DNA from: Megaustenia siamemsis
Lineage: Eukaryota > Mollusca > Gastropoda > Stylommatophora > Ariophantidae
Length of the DNA: 64,000 nucleotides
Reading direction: 5' to 3'
NCBI GenBank assembly: GCA_032433765.1
Contig: JAVIAB010000159.1
Span: 58,405,042-58,469,041 of the forward strand
How positions within the stretch are numbered: position 1 is the first letter of the stretch; the number at the start of each line of letters is the position of its first letter. Position numbers and translations under genes: made by a program. The notes under the pieces are model-generated. The model had not been told where the DNA came from. It did not search any database and saw nothing but the letters and a program-made list of their open reading frames with translations. Positions 10,831 through 22,019 of this stretch are shown here, piece after piece.

Positions 10831-11574
10831 ATACTTTAATCAACAAATAGGAAAAACGAAGGAATATTACATTCAACACTACTTATCTTAACTATATCAT
10901 ACCTACTTTAAACACATCAATACAATTGAATAACCTGTTATGGTTAACCCTTAACATACTTTAAGAGAAAATACTCAAATTTACAACGTAAAACATAGTC
11001 TCAAGCATCTACACTGAATATAACCTATTATCGATAATCGTTAACATACATTAAGAGAAAACAAGCCAAATTACTGTGCAAAACTCCGCTAGACTGAAGT
11101 ATAGTATGACCTTCCTTGAATCAACCAAACTTATAATGCCGTCTAGTTTAAAAATAGCCTGGTAAGAAATGAATAAATTAGTCAATCAGCGAGTGACTAT
11201 GCCAACATCGACTGATACCTGGATCAACCAATCAGAGAAGAGTATTAACCTTGGAGGCGGGGCAAAGAAATGACTGACAGGTGGATTAACCAATCAGAGA
11301 AGTGCGTTAGCCGAAGCGTAGGTAGTGGCTGTCGGGTCAGCGGTGGGGGAAAAATGTTGGGTGGTGGGTTACTTGAACTCGTTTGACCCCTGAGACAATT
11401 CCAGAAGAGTTCTATTACCTCATTTTTACCGCTGAAGGCTTTAATACCAATGGTTCCCACTTCAACGAATGACATACATCCTTAAAGGTGATTACTACAG
11501 CTCTTAGACTTTGGAGTTCCATATCTTTATCACTTGATTGAATGACAGACAACTTTAAAGATGAGCATTTCAGG
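10831..11574. other. Unassigned Polinton interior
   Basis: No gene is recognised. There are two diverged copies of a roughly 115-bp AT-rich unit (about 10905-11090; both contain AACATAC then TTAAGAGAAAA). There is also a short repeat with AACCAATCAGAGAAG at about 11228 and 11290. Confidence 0.4.
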
Positions 11575-12440
11575 TAAGAAAACTTAGTTCCAAACCCTAA
11601 AATTTCTACTCGTAGTCACAAAGTTGAACACGAACTCTACAAATTTAGTCCCAAAGTCGTAATTGTTAGACACGAAAGTCGTAAATGTTATATGCAAAAG
11701 AAGTTTGTCAAAAAGACAACCTAAACTCAAAATAGTTAGACACAAAGCCCAACAATTTATATGCAAAGTCCAAAAGTCCTTTACTCCAAAAGACAACTAA
11801 TGTAACACTTAACCCCAAAATTTCGTCTCATAACCAAAAAGTTGAACTCAAAAGCCTAAAAAAATGTAGTCCCAAAGTGATACTAGTTCGACACAAAAGT
11901 CGTAAATGTTTTATGCAAAGGCCAAAACTTTGTCAAAAGGACAACCCAAACTCAGAATATTTAGATGCAAAGCTCAAAAATGTATATGCAAAGTCCAAAA
12001 AGTTACTCCAAAAGACAGCTAATGTAACACTTAACCCAAAAATTTCGTCGCATAACCAAACAGTTGAACTCAAAACCATAAAAATTTAGTCCCAAAGTAA
12101 TACTTGTTCACCACAAAAGTCGTAAATGTTATATTCAAATCCAAAAGTTTGTCAAAAAGACAACCTAAACTCAAAATAGTTAGACACAAAGCTCAACAAT
12201 TTATAGGCAAAGTCCAAAAAGTTACTCCAAAAGACAACTAATGTAACACTTAACCACAAAATTTCGTCTCATAACCAAAAAGTTGAACTCAGAACCATAA
12301 AAATTTAGTCCCAATGTGATACTAGTTCACCACAAAAGACGTAAATGTTATATACAATCCAAAATTTTGTCATAAAGACAACCCAAACTCAAAATAGTTA
12401 GACACGAAGGGTCAAAAAGGTATATGCAAAGTCCAAAAGG
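11575..12440. repeat. 220-bp tandem repeat inside Polinton
   Basis: About four units of 219-224 bp. The anchor CCCAAAGT occurs near 11650, 11872 and 12092, with a variant at 12311. Each unit contains CACAAAAGTCGTAAATGTT and a stretch ending in AACACTTAACCCC. The last unit runs up to the inner edge of the right arm. Confidence 0.85.
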
Positions 12441-12451
12441 ACTTGGTTCAG

Positions 12452-13269
12452 ACGAACGCCTGGACTTTTTAAACTAGAGTACGAAGGGACAGCTCTTGTT
12501 AGCTTATGTAGTAAGACGTACCACTGTAGTGGGGATTACGATAAAATCAGTTGTAAAGGGCTAAGCAAGCAACACAACAAATTAGATAAAGATATGTTTT
12601 TAGAGGTTCTCACTACGCGAAAGGCTAAGGGTGGGAAAAATGTAGGTTTCAAAGTCTTAAATAATTCCATAATTACCTACAGTCAAACAAGAAATGCTCT
12701 TTCCTATTTCTATATAAAAAGAAAGGTAGCTGATGATAACGTTTCGACTACGCCTTTAGATATCTAATTCTTTACACTACCAGCTTAGACTGACCAGCTA
12801 TCTCTAACAGTTTCACCCTTATGATTCATTTATGACACAACGCTAAGCAGACAACCAACTACATAGCTATAAGTAAATGTTATCTTTGTACTATATATTT
12901 ACTCAGTGTATTAAGTATTTTTGTAATGTTATATAATATCCACTGTATGATATACACCTATTGAGATAATAAAAGAATAAAATATATCTTCGTCTTCTGT
13001 TTTATATTGATCGTTTTTCCTTGATGTTGTATAATCTACTAACCTATCACTATCGAACAAGTATATCAAGAACTCCAAAAGTCAGCGCACACCAGACATA
13101 AACAGGTCACTTCTAGGGTCACCGGGACTAGAAGTCAACATCCCGACACGAGCTGTCATGGTTAACTCCCCCTGCGCCTACAGTACATTAGGCGCGCCGC
13201 GCGCCTACTATATATCTTTGTTAATTTAGCGCCTAAATAATATAATCAATTCCTTCCTGATATACTACT
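12452..13269 (-). repeat. Polinton right inverted arm
   Basis: Reverse-complement counterpart of 9330-10376, 818 bp long, ending in the CT terminus that abuts the TSD GTCTCT at 13270-13275. Only scattered substitutions separate the arms, so the inverted duplication is relatively recent or has been kept alike by gene conversion. Confidence 0.9.
12453..12767 (+). pseudogene. pPolB: Polinton DNA polymerase B, C-terminal fragment (right arm)
   Basis: Second copy of the polymerase B C-terminus, on the opposite strand to the one at 10061-10516. It starts inside the TPGLFKLEYEG segment and runs open to the stop at 12765-12767. It differs from the left copy at a handful of residues, for example Ser for Asn in TYHC-GDYD, TTPLDI versus TKPLDI, and ITYSQ versus FSYSQ. 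No start codon or upstream polymerase sequence is present. Its equal state of preservation to the left arm suggests it was copied with the arm rather than acquired independently. Confidence 0.88.
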
Positions 13270-13275
13270 GTCTCT

Positions 13276-14399
13276 TTCCATCCTTAAGTTCGCCGTACAA
13301 TTTTTGTTTGGAAATACGAATGTTCGCCATTCTTCTTACATGACCAAGCAACATTGACTACGGCTCATAAGTGTTGCCATGATGGATGTTAGTTTGGCTC
13401 GTTGTAGACATTAGATTTCGTCACTTTGTCCTGCCATATGATGGCTATAATCTTTCAAAGGCAACGCACACGAAAACGTTTTAACCTTTCCTCCTGCTCG
13501 GCATAGGTAGTCCACGTTTCTGACCGGTAAAGAAGTGTAAACAGCAAGCAACTTTGGTAGTTTTGAATCTTATTTCTGAGTGTTAATTTGGTGTTGGCCT
13601 ATGCACTCAATTCTGAATTCTGGATTTTATTTCGTCTTCATGGAAGCTATCGGTCGTGGCCATAGAACCGAGATTGATGAACTTTCTCACCGTTTCAAGA
13701 GGTATGTTCTGTAATGATATAGCTGTGGGACTAGCTACCTTGTTGAAACACCACAGTCTTATAGACAAGGAGAATAACTAACATGATCTAGGTAGATTGT
13801 CAAACATTGACTGCAGGACGGATTCATCGTAAGCAATCAATGCAGCATCATCAGCGAATAAAAGCTCATTGATTAGGGTCTCAGTTGGTTTAAATGTTTA
13901 CTTCAGACATGCTAGATTCAATAAGGAGCCGCCAGATCGTGTACGGATGTAGATATATCCAGAGCCCGTTTTAAACTCTTTGTGTAGAAGAGCAGCAAAA
14001 ACAACAATTATACAAAATAGAGTTGGTTTAAGGACAAGTCTTTTTTTTTTACTCCACGTTTCATTGTAAAGGGCTGTGAAGATATACAGTCAAACTGGAT
14101 GGTGGAATACATATTGCTGTGAAACAACTTGATCGTCTTTAGTAATGTAGGAGTTCAGACAACATTTTCCAACAGCATGTATAGACGTGCTCTGCTCGCG
14201 GTGTCAAAAGCTTGTGTTTAGATCAAGGAAGGCTATAAACATAAGTCTTCACTGATCCTTGCATTTATCTTGCAGTTGGCGGAGAGTAAAAATCATATCG
14301 GTGGTTGCCCGTCCAGCTCTGAACTCGCACTGGGTCTCCTCAAGAAGAATATGTTTTGTCAGGTGATTTTCTTGTTTCTAATGCCAAAATTGATTGCAT
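13276..14399 (-). pseudogene. LINE reverse transcriptase fragment (minus)
   Basis: Minus-strand RT of a LINE with many stops and shifts. In coding order it has QCEFRAGRATTDMIF (about 14330-14285), FLDL near 14230, ELLFADDAALIA around the catalytic YADD-type box (about 13870-13835), the post-RT segment SETWTTYAEQEERL (about 13535-13490) and remnants of the RMENNRIPKQ-type C-terminal motif near 13330. It immediately follows the Polinton TSD, so the Polinton probably inserted into this LINE-rich region. Confidence 0.75.
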
Positions 14400-14655
14400 A
14401 GAATCTTTATAATTTTTTTTTGTGAGCTGCTTTTGCTTGAGCCATTCTGTATCTTACCTCTTTTGTATATCTTCCGTCTGAGGTTAAATGTTCCCAAATA
14501 TTTAAATTCATTTACCTGTTTTAATATTGTTCCACTTGTCTTTATTTTGCACTAAGGCGATACCTGTGTCTTTGTTGTTACCATTACTTCTGTCTTTTTG
14601 CTATTAAGGCTGAGTCCTTTATTTTTGCTTTCTTTCACTATAATGTCCAACATTT
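14400..14655 (-). pseudogene. Second LINE fragment (minus)
   Basis: The minus-strand reading KGLSLNSKKTEVMV (about 14625-14580) followed by NEFKYLGTF (about 14510-14485) is the post-catalytic RT region of the LINE family also seen at 33.4 kb. It is fused to the differently ordered fragment at 13276-14399, so it is a separate insertion or a rearranged piece. Confidence 0.65.
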
Positions 14656-15055
14656 AGTTTATGGACACAGACCCTTCTTTTAGTCTACACTTAGTTTGTG
14701 GACACATTCCCGTCCTTTAGCCTACACTTAGTTTATGGACACATTCCCGTCCTTTCTCCTACACTTAGTTTATGGACACATTCCCGTCATTTCTCCTACA
14801 CTTAGTTTATGGACACATTCCCGTCCTTTCTCCTACACTTAGTTTATGGACACATTCCCGTCCTTTCTCCTACACTTAGTTTATGGACACATTCCTGTCC
14901 TTTAGCCTACACTTAGTTTATGGACACATTCCCGTCCTTTCTCCTACACTTAGCTTATGGACACATTCCCGTCCTTTAGCCTACACTTAGTTTATGGACA
15001 TATTCCCTTCTTTTAGCCTACACGTAGTTTATGGACACACTCCTGCTGTCGAATA
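14656..15055. repeat. 37-bp minisatellite
   Basis: About ten units of CACTTAGTTTATGGACACAT plus TCCCGTCCTTTCTCCTA. Unit differences are mostly CTCC/AGCC and single substitutions. Confidence 0.9.
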
Positions 15056-15116
15056 TTCGATGAATATTTCCGCCTTCTAAACTATAAACCACTAATTCTG
15101 CACAAATTTTTGTCGT

Positions 15117-15735
15117 CTAGCCCTTAGTTTGTAGACATATTTCTGTCGTTAACAAACAGTTTATAGGCATATTTCTGTCGTTACCCCATTTCAGGGCTCG
15201 GTAGCCTAGTTGAGAAAACCACCCGACTGGACTACCGACGTTCAGACAACCCGTGTTCGATTCTCGCTGGGAGCATGTGAATTTTACTCGTGGTTGGAGA
15301 AAAAAAATGCCCCCGCGGTCGACCCAGCCGTTGGCAGAAATGGGTACCAGGGTATTACCCTGGGGAAGGTGAGGAATGTTGCCTTGCATCTGAGTTTCGA
15401 TGCTTGAAGCGACACTATCCAGAAATCTCCGAACATTTCTGGATAGGCGGCCGAGCATATGTGGGTGGAAACTCGCGTGCTAAGACGCCGGTTCAAGTCT
15501 CGTACTTTACCTTTACCTTTGTATACATATTTCTGTCATAAACCCACAGTTTGTAGACATATTTAAGTCGTTAACCCACAGTTTGTAGACATATTTAAGT
15601 CGTTAACCCACAGTTTGTAGACATATTTAAGTCGTTAACCCACATTTAGTAGACACATTTCTGTCGTTAACCCACAGTTTGTAGACATATTTCTGTCGTT
15701 AACACACAGTTTGTAGACATATTTCTGTCGTTATA
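15117..15735. repeat. 30-bp minisatellite, split by a SINE
   Basis: Units of CAGTTTGTAGACATATTT followed by AAGTCGTTAACC or CTGTCGTTAACC, with about two units before and seven after the SINE at 15194-15520. The repeat resembles the 37-bp unit (TTAGTTTATGGACACATT) and probably shares an ancestor with it. Confidence 0.85.
15194..15520 (+). mobile_element. tRNA-derived SINE, family A, copy 1
   Basis: About 327 bp with a tRNA-like head: A box TAGCCTAGTTGAG near 15202 and B box GTGTTCGATTCTCG near 15251. A body of about 250 bp follows, with a 3' tail ending TACTTTACCTTTACCTTT. It is clearly homologous to the copy at 45500-45829. SINEs are transcribed by pol III and moved by LINE machinery (established knowledge). 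No clear TSD, because it lies in a tandem repeat. Confidence 0.88.
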
Positions 15736-16141
15736 TGTATGGCCCTTATCGTCTTGTCAGACTGTCCAGTGGGGGCTATTGTGTATTTTTTTGAGGTTAC
15801 GTTTTTGTCGAAAAACTTCTCTCGTGGCTAATTCTACCAATGTTTGACAAACACACGCGGTCGCATAATGAACAAGTCAGGCTCACTGATCCCCATGATT
15901 TTCCATCCTTTCTCATGAGTCTCTTCTCTTCTAAGTTTTGCCTTAACACAGTCTCAAATGATGCTATACCGATCCTTATACATACTCTTCTTGATGTGCG
16001 ATTACTTGCCAGATGTTCCCAGTCATATTCATAGATGGCGAAGTCATTCAGAGATGATTTACAGATATCCCTATATCGTAGTTTAGGTCTGCCGGTTTGT
16101 CTTTTTCCGTGTGTTGGTTCACCATATAGTATTTACAAAAT

Positions 16142-16617
16142 GAGCCCACTTCAAAGATTCAAAATGATCCTTGCCAATGCCATCCGTTTGCACTTTCATG
16201 GTATATGGTGGATAGTTGGCGGGAACCATTGAAGGCTATGTCTGAAAATTGTTCCTCCTTGCAGTTTCCTCATATTCCAAGTCCGGCTTGTTGCAGGAGC
16301 TACTGAGTTAAGTGCTATGTGCACACCGTGAGCTGTGTGTCTCATCCGTTTTGATCCTGTTTCGATATCCCGCTTGTTTACGATGAATGATGATATCGTA
16401 TGACAGGGAACAGTTGGCTGTGTTCACTTTCTGCGCGGTTTCGCCTTATGTCTTTTGGCGTGTGCTGAGACTGCTATGATGGGAACTACAGTTACCTTTC
16501 TTTGTTTGGGAGATGTGTTAGTAATTCGGATGATTCCACTGGCACGGGCGGTTGAGCAATTATGGATTTTAATTCGTTTGCAGTGATACCGGGGCCTTCC
16601 ATAACCAATAACCAACC
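16142..16617 (+). mobile_element. Dispersed retroposon C, copy 1, inside LINE
   Basis: A block of about 475 bp inserted in the LINE C-terminus between ...RIPMHI and LYGEPTHGK; ATACTA at both edges may be the TSD. About 350 bp of it (16250-16610) recur in reverse orientation at 61483-61855. The 3' end carries a CCATAACCAATAACCAACC-like tail. Both copies keep a shared short reading on the other strand, ending AKRHKAKPRRK, but the copies are too short to show it is a real protein. Confidence 0.75.
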
Positions 16618-16847
16618 AATAATAGTATGTGCATAGGAATGCGCTTTTCTTCCATTCGTTGAACAAGTCCTAGCCATCTTAGTCTTCGACTTCTGAGCAT
16701 CGACATGATTGTTGGGGTCTTAGCACCTTGCAGGACAGTTAAGTTGGTTATTTTTTCCTGCCATTTGATGTGCATTATTTTGCGGACACATCGCATGTGG
16801 AAGACATTTAAGTGTTTTTTCCTAGTTTGAGTATGTTGTCAAGGTTT

Positions 16848-17979
16848 AGAATATGACAGAAAGCTAAATATAGTGTTTATAGATCAGGAAAAAGCGTTTG
16901 ATCGTGTGGACAGGAACAAACTTTGGAAAACTTTAGATACCTACGTGGTAGCGGGACAACTACTAGATAATATAATGGCACTATATAAAAACAGTCAAAG
17001 TGCCGTTAGAACATCGGAAGGTCTGTCAGAATGGTTTCAGGTTACAACAGGTGTAAGACAATGATGTGTCCTCTCACCACTCCTCTTCATCATATGTATG
17101 GACAAAATAAATCAGGAAACAACCAACAATAAGGAAAAATCAAATAATAATATAGAGGTAGAAAGTTCCAACATCAACGAGCTACTATTCGCAGATGACC
17201 AATGCCTAATATATGAGGACGAAAACCTGCTACAACAACATATACCATCTCTAGATAAAAGCTGCACAAACAACAGTATGAAAATTAACACAGCAAAAAC
17301 AGAGGCTATGAGAATAAGTAAATTAAGACACCCATTAAACATTAAGATCAAAGATAAAGAAATAAAACAAGTAGAAGAATTCAAGTATTAGGGCACAATG
17401 TTCACAGAAGATGGAAAACTATACAGAGAAATTGACATGAGAATACAAAAGGCAAATGCTGTCACATACCAGCTTTCACCATTACTAAGACATCCAAACA
17501 TTTCTATGCAAGCTAAACAACAAATGCTAAATAGCATTTTCATACCAACTTTGTGCTATGAAAGTCAAACATGGACCCTTTCTAAATCACAATTAAGAAA
17601 GATCAATACATGTGAGATGCGATGCTTGAGAAAAGTAACAAAAAACACAAAAAGAGATAGAATACCAAATGAAACCATAAGAAAAATGGTAGGAACAAAA
17701 CCCTGCCAAGAATATATAGAACAACAACAACTTAAATGGTTTGGCCACCTGGTCAGAATGAATCCTCACCTATCACCATCAAGGGCGTTCTTCTCGAGAA
17801 TGCATGGTATAGACCAAGAGGAAGACCCAGAAGAAGATGGATAGGTGCAGTGACAGAGACATGTAACAACAAAGGAACATCACTAATTCAGACAATTCGA
17901 GCAGCTCAAGAACGACAATTGATATAAACCACGACACCTTTTAGGTATCAGTGAAAAGAGAAAAGAAAAAGTAGAAGAA
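16848..17979 (+). pseudogene. 5'-truncated LINE inserted in the minus-strand LINE
   Basis: RT fragment of a different LINE. In frame it has FIDQEKAFDRVDRNKLW (about 16876), GVRQ then CVLSPLLFIICMD (about 17050), ELLFADDQCLIYEDE (catalytic box, about 17185), TAKTEAMRIS, then the post-RT MFTEDGKLYREID, CYESQTWTLSKSQLRKI (about 17560) and LKWFGHLVRMNPH. A shift near 17800 leads into RPRGRPRRRWIGAVTE and the stop at 17925-17927. Two in-frame stops (about 17062 TGA and 17389 TAG) plus the frameshift inactivate it. The 10-bp TSD GTCAAGGTTT flanks it at 16838-16847 and 17980-17989. Confidence 0.88.
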
Positions 17980-19369
17980 GTCAAGGTTTCAGACCCATAT
18001 AATAGTGTGCTAAGCACGCAAATTTGATATATTAGGATTTAGTCTTCTGTGTTAGTTTCGTGTTGTTCCAGGCCCTTTCTGTGAGTTTGTCAAAGGTCGT
18101 AGCTGCCTTACCAATTCGACTGTTTATTTCTTCATCAAGAGAGATGGTTTACGCAATTGTGGATTCAAGATATGTAAATTTATGAACTGATTCTAGTGGA
18201 CAATCTTTTAGAGTGATTAATAGGGGTTTGATGTCGCCTTGACTTAGTATTACTGTCTTCTGAACAATAATTGACAGTGAAAAAAGGTCGCATGCTTTAT
18301 CCAGGTTGTTGATCAGCGACTGTAGGGTGGCCTCACTATGAGCGACTAGGGCTGCATCGTCAGCAAATAAAAGTTCTTTAAGTAGGGCAACTTTTGTTTT
18401 AGTGTTTGCTCTTAGTCGTGCTAGGTTGAACAGTGAGCCATCTGGTCGTGTGCGAATGTAAATATCTCATGAGCTGTTTTCGAAGGCGTAATTTAGGAGG
18501 GCAGCAAAAATATACCAAAAAGGGTGGGGGCGAGGACACATCCCTGTTTCACTCCGTTGTTGACTTTAAAACTCTCTTATGAACTCCCATCAAAGTGGAT
18601 TTTAGCATTCATGTTTTCATGAAAGGACATAATCGGCTTAAGTAATTTAGGTGGGCAGCCTATGCTTTCTAACACCCTGTTGAGCCCATCTCTGTTTACT
18701 GAGTCGAAGTGCCTTGTAAGAACCAGAAAGGCAATATGCAGCGGCATATTTTGTTCTCGACATTTTTCTTACAGTTCTCTTATGTGTGAAAATCATGTCC
18801 ATGGTTTCCCGGCTCTGAAGCCGCATTGAGACTCGGGAAGAACAAGTTCTGCAAATCTATGCAGGCGTTTTAGTATGACTCTAGCTAAAGTCTTGCCGGC
18901 TGTGCTAAGGAGAGAAATGCCTCTGTAATTATTGCAATCGCCCTTTACTCATTTGTTTTTGTACAGCGTTATTATCTTAGCATTTCTCATATCATGAGGT
19001 ATTTCTCCTTGTCCCCAGCATTTAATTAACAGTTTGTATAGATGTGGAAGTAGTACGGTTAAGTTGTGGTTCAGTACATCTGTGGGAATGTTGTCATTTC
19101 CTGCAGCTTTTCCTCTTGAAAGGGCATTTATAGCGTCAGCAAGTTCGTTCATAGTAGGCTCAACATCCAGCTTAGACATTGTAGGATATTTAGGTATTGA
19201 TTGTGCTAGAGCTGTGATTGCTGGTATGTCATCATGGTATAGGTTGTAGTAGTGTTCAACCCATCTTTCCATTTGTTGTCCCTTGTCAGTAATAGGTTCT
19301 CCAAACTTGGATGTGTGTGTGTGTGTGGGGGGGGGGGGGGTTAGATAGATCTAACTTTCAGCACACAGT

Positions 19370-19640
19370 TTTTTACTTTCCCCCTCTTCCACTTTTTTTC
19401 TTCTTTGTCCAAGAAACCTCGGGTATACTTGGGGCATAGTGAGAGGCTTTGTAGTGTTTATTTTGTACTCTGCGAAGTCGAGGCCTATACATTCTTTGAT
19501 GCTGTCTTCCTATCCGTGTTCTCTGTCTACCTCTCCTTCTCCCGCCTTCCCTAATTCCTAGAAGTATGGGGTTCGCAGCCCATGTCATCGAATTACATGG
19601 CCGAAGAATATCGTTGTGATTTTTAATTGTTTCTTCTAAT
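19370..19640 (-). pseudogene. LINE C-terminal fragment (minus)
   Basis: The minus-strand reading GIREGGRRRGRQRTRIGRQH followed by a KECTGLDF-type segment in another frame matches the basic C-terminal tail common to LINE RTs. A (TG)n then poly-G tract at 19311-19340 separates it from the LINE that starts at 19320. Confidence 0.6.
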
Positions 19641-20485
19641 AGCTTTAACGAAATACAACCACTATTCTGAATGATTCATCCTCTTTCCCGCGCAACTAAA
19701 GTTGATAAGTATATATATATATATATATTTATATTTTGTCCTATTGCAATTATTGCTATTCGCACACATGTTTTTATACTGAAAACTATAATAGTAAGTT
19801 ATTTTCTGGTTATAGTGTTGATCAGTTAAGTATGAATAGTATTACGTTGTTTGTATGACTGACTCAACTGACGGTTCTGTAGATGTGCCATTCACGGAGA
19901 TGTTCATTATTTGTGATATTAATAATCAGCTCTCAGTCCATGAAGATGACGACTTCCCAACCTGTCAGATCTTGCTACAGATAACAGTGCGTACATTTAT
20001 CAGGGTCTCTCCACCTACCTGAACCAGTTCAGCTGAAATAATGTCTTTGACTGAAGATTTATTTTATATTTCAAGAATTTCATCCTTACTTCAACTTCAC
20101 TGCTCTTTTTCTACTTTCCTTCTTTATTCGCCTTCCAAAGTATTTATATTACGATAATATTATTTGCGGTTTTTTTGTTGCTTTGTTTGTCATCTTCTGT
20201 TGTTGTTTTTTTTCATAATGTTTCTAATTTTCAATCAGTCCATCTATTTTGTTGTTGTGACTTCGGCCTATTGTTCTCCTAACGTTTATTGAGGCCTCTT
20301 TTTGTTCTCATTTGATCTTTCCGTTACCCTGAGACCAAGTTTTCTTAATGTATTTAATGGCCGGAAAACGAGCATTTTTTCAGTTGCTCATTTCTAAAGG
20401 TATGTCTCAGGCTGTCCTTCTATTGTGCGTCTAACTCTAATTATTTAGGTAGTGGTTTGTTAGAAACAATCATCATTTGTTTCCC
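19641..20485. other. Unassigned AT-rich spacer
   Basis: No gene or element is recognised. A short (AT)n run lies at about 19710-19729. Confidence 0.5.
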
Positions 20486-20487
20486 AT

Positions 20488-20700
20488 GTAATGAGAAGAG
20501 AACAACTGGAATATATTGTAAGAACTGGGAAAAATGAGGGACGAAGAGATAGATGGAAGAAAAGAGAAAAAATAACAGACAGCTTAAGAGAATGGCTTGG
20601 CAGAAAGTCAACAACAGAAATGATAAAGAACTGTCAAGATCGAAAGTTGTGGAGAGACATGATCACCTACGCCAGTAGGCCCGGTACTTGCTGATGATGA
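20488..20700 (+). pseudogene. LINE 3' end
   Basis: Open fragment RREQLEYIVRTGKNEGRRDR ... SLREWLGRKSTTEMI ... LWRDMITYASRPGT ending at 20694, followed by TGATGATGAG. It is nearly the same protein tail as at 33870-34075. It is strongly 5'-truncated, as expected from target-primed reverse transcription. Confidence 0.85.
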
Positions 20701-20753
20701 GTGGGTTGTTGTTTCTTGTATTGTTATCAGTCCGTTATTTTTTCAACTGTATA

Positions 20754-20754
20754 T

Positions 20755-20812
<58 letters not shown>
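20754..20812. repeat. Compound (AC)n(AT)n(AG)n microsatellite
   Basis: Alternating AC, AT and AG dinucleotide runs directly upstream of a SINE. Confidence 0.95.
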
Positions 20813-20814
<2 letters not shown>

Positions 20815-21066
20815 CTGCGATAGCTTAGTGGTTAGTGAACTGGACTACAAAGGACAAGAAGTAGGGTTCGATCCCAACTGACGGCTTCGGTGTTCACCCA
20901 ACCTTAAATGGGTACCGGATTTTTTTCTGGGAATGTAAAGCGGTACGGGCGTAGTACCGACCACATTACCCCAAAAATCAGTGCCGAAGGTCTGTAAAAT
21001 GTATGGTCACTAACACCATATTCCCTATACGCCACTACTTGGCGTGACGGGGAAACTTTACTTTTT
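20813..21066 (+). mobile_element. tRNA-derived SINE, family B, copy 1
   Basis: Head AGCTGCGATAGCTTAGTGG has a pol III A box (TAGCTTAGTGG). The B box GGTTCGATCC lies near 20863. The body contains GGGTACCGGATTTTTTTCTG and ACCACATTACCCCAAAAATC, and the 3' tail is TTTACTTTTTTAC. It is homologous to copies at 41533-41792, 42218-42459 (minus) and 56700-56880 (minus, decayed). Confidence 0.9.
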
Positions 21067-21067
21067 T

Positions 21068-21070
<3 letters not shown>

Positions 21071-21143
<73 letters not shown>
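21071..21143. repeat. (AT)n microsatellite
   Basis: Uninterrupted AT dinucleotide run of about 70 bp following the SINE tail. Confidence 0.97.
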
Positions 21144-21147
<4 letters not shown>

Positions 21148-21319
21148 TGATTTGTGATACGTTTCTACTTTCTATTTAAAACAATTTCTGACAAATTTTG
21201 TGCACGAATTTCCGTTTTCTATTTACATCAAATGTGGGTACATGTTTCTACATTCTAGCCCCCCATTTATTTACACATTATACTTCTCTAAGAAACGTCT
21301 TTTAAATTTCATATTTACA

Positions 21320-21512
21320 CACAAACAACATCTCTACACTCCACATCACTATCTCTAAACACATTTCTACAATCCACCTCACTGTTTCTAAACATATTTC
21401 TACAATCCACCTCACTGTTTCTAAACACATTTCTACAATCCACCTCACTGTTTCTAAACACATTTCTACAATCCACCTCACTGTTTCTAAACACATTTCT
21501 ACAATCCATTGT
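21320..21512. repeat. 33-bp satellite, small outlying block
   Basis: About five units of CACTGTTTCTAAACACAT plus TTCTACAATCCACCT. The unit aligns with that of the main array at 22-24.9 kb (both contain TCTAC..TCCA..TC..TG.TT), and looser copies of the motif flank both blocks. Confidence 0.85.
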
Positions 21513-22019
21513 TCCCTTTATAAATGATACTGTCCAGCTTACTGTTTAAGCGAGAGAAATAGCATAAAATAGGATGCGACATTTCATTATTAATTAAATA
21601 AAAGAGTTCAAGCATCAACGGTAAAATATGCACCGTATATAGACACGGCAATGCACAATAACAATTTGTATTTAAAAATGGTATATATTTATCTACAGCC
21701 CAGAAACACGTTTATAAATACATTTGTTGCACAAAAAATTCACTGTTTTTAAAAACAAATTTCCAAATTTCTCCTGTGGGTGTCAACATTTCTAAAAATA
21801 GTTTATTTTAATGTTGCAGATTCAGACGGTCTTTCTAATTAATTGGTTATGAATGCAGTATGCCAGTCCAGTTTACTGTTTATGAGCATATTTCTAACAT
21901 TAGAAATAACATTTCTGTGATATCAGTTCATTCATCGGCGTTCTTTTATTATCCACGCGTTTTCCATAACAGTTTGTCATCAATTTTCTTCCGGTCGAAT
22001 CAATTTTAGTGAGTAGATT
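21513..22019. other. Spacer between satellite blocks
   Basis: AT-rich DNA with scattered degenerate 33-bp-like motifs (TTTCTAAAAATAG, ATTTCTAACATT). No gene seen. Confidence 0.5.

Larger units (their letters stand above)
9330..13269. mobile_element. Short Polinton/Maverick derivative with 818-bp inverted arms
   Basis: The element begins AGTAGTATATCAGG and ends with its inverse, ...TATACTACT. It is flanked by an exact 6-bp duplication GTCTCT (9324-9329 and 13270-13275). AG...CT termini, long terminal inverted repeats and 6-bp TSDs are Polinton hallmarks (established knowledge). The arms are 9330-10376 (minus a 229-bp secondary insertion) and 12452-13269, both about 818 bp. Each arm contains the C-terminal part of a protein-primed DNA polymerase B, so both termini derive from the polymerase end. 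Full-length Polintons are about 15-20 kb. This copy lacks integrase, ATPase, protease and capsid genes; its interior is tandem repeats and unassigned DNA. Confidence 0.9.
15765..19320 (-). pseudogene. LINE (minus), long, with two nested insertions
   Basis: One LINE, read right to left. Pre-RT and RT start MERWVEHYYNLYHDD and GKAAGNDNIPTDVL (19272-19090), EIPHDMRNAKIITLYKNK (about 18960), ESQCGFRAG (about 18835), GVKQGCVLAPTLF (about 18560), ELLFADDAALVAHSEA (about 18375-18330) and the SQGDIKPL segment (about 18240). After an insertion, HMRCVRKIMHIKWQEKI and RRLRWLGLVQRMEE (16800-16640) follow. After a second insertion, YGEPTHGKRQTGRPKLRYRD (about 16125-16070) and a terminal finger-like segment SLTCSLCDRVCLSNIGRISH (about 15880-15815) close it. 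It has many stops and frameshifts and is interrupted at 16142-16617 and 16848-17979. The domain order is that of APE-type LINEs ending in a C2H2-like motif. Confidence 0.85.

Noticed and set aside
17112..17384. 90-codon minus-strand frame
   Set aside because: It is the shadow of the LINE RT reading on the plus strand (catalytic box at about 17185).
20813..20890. Functional tRNA gene
   Set aside because: A and B boxes are present but the arms do not fold as a cloverleaf, and the same sequence with a 180-bp body recurs at other places with TSDs: it is a SINE.
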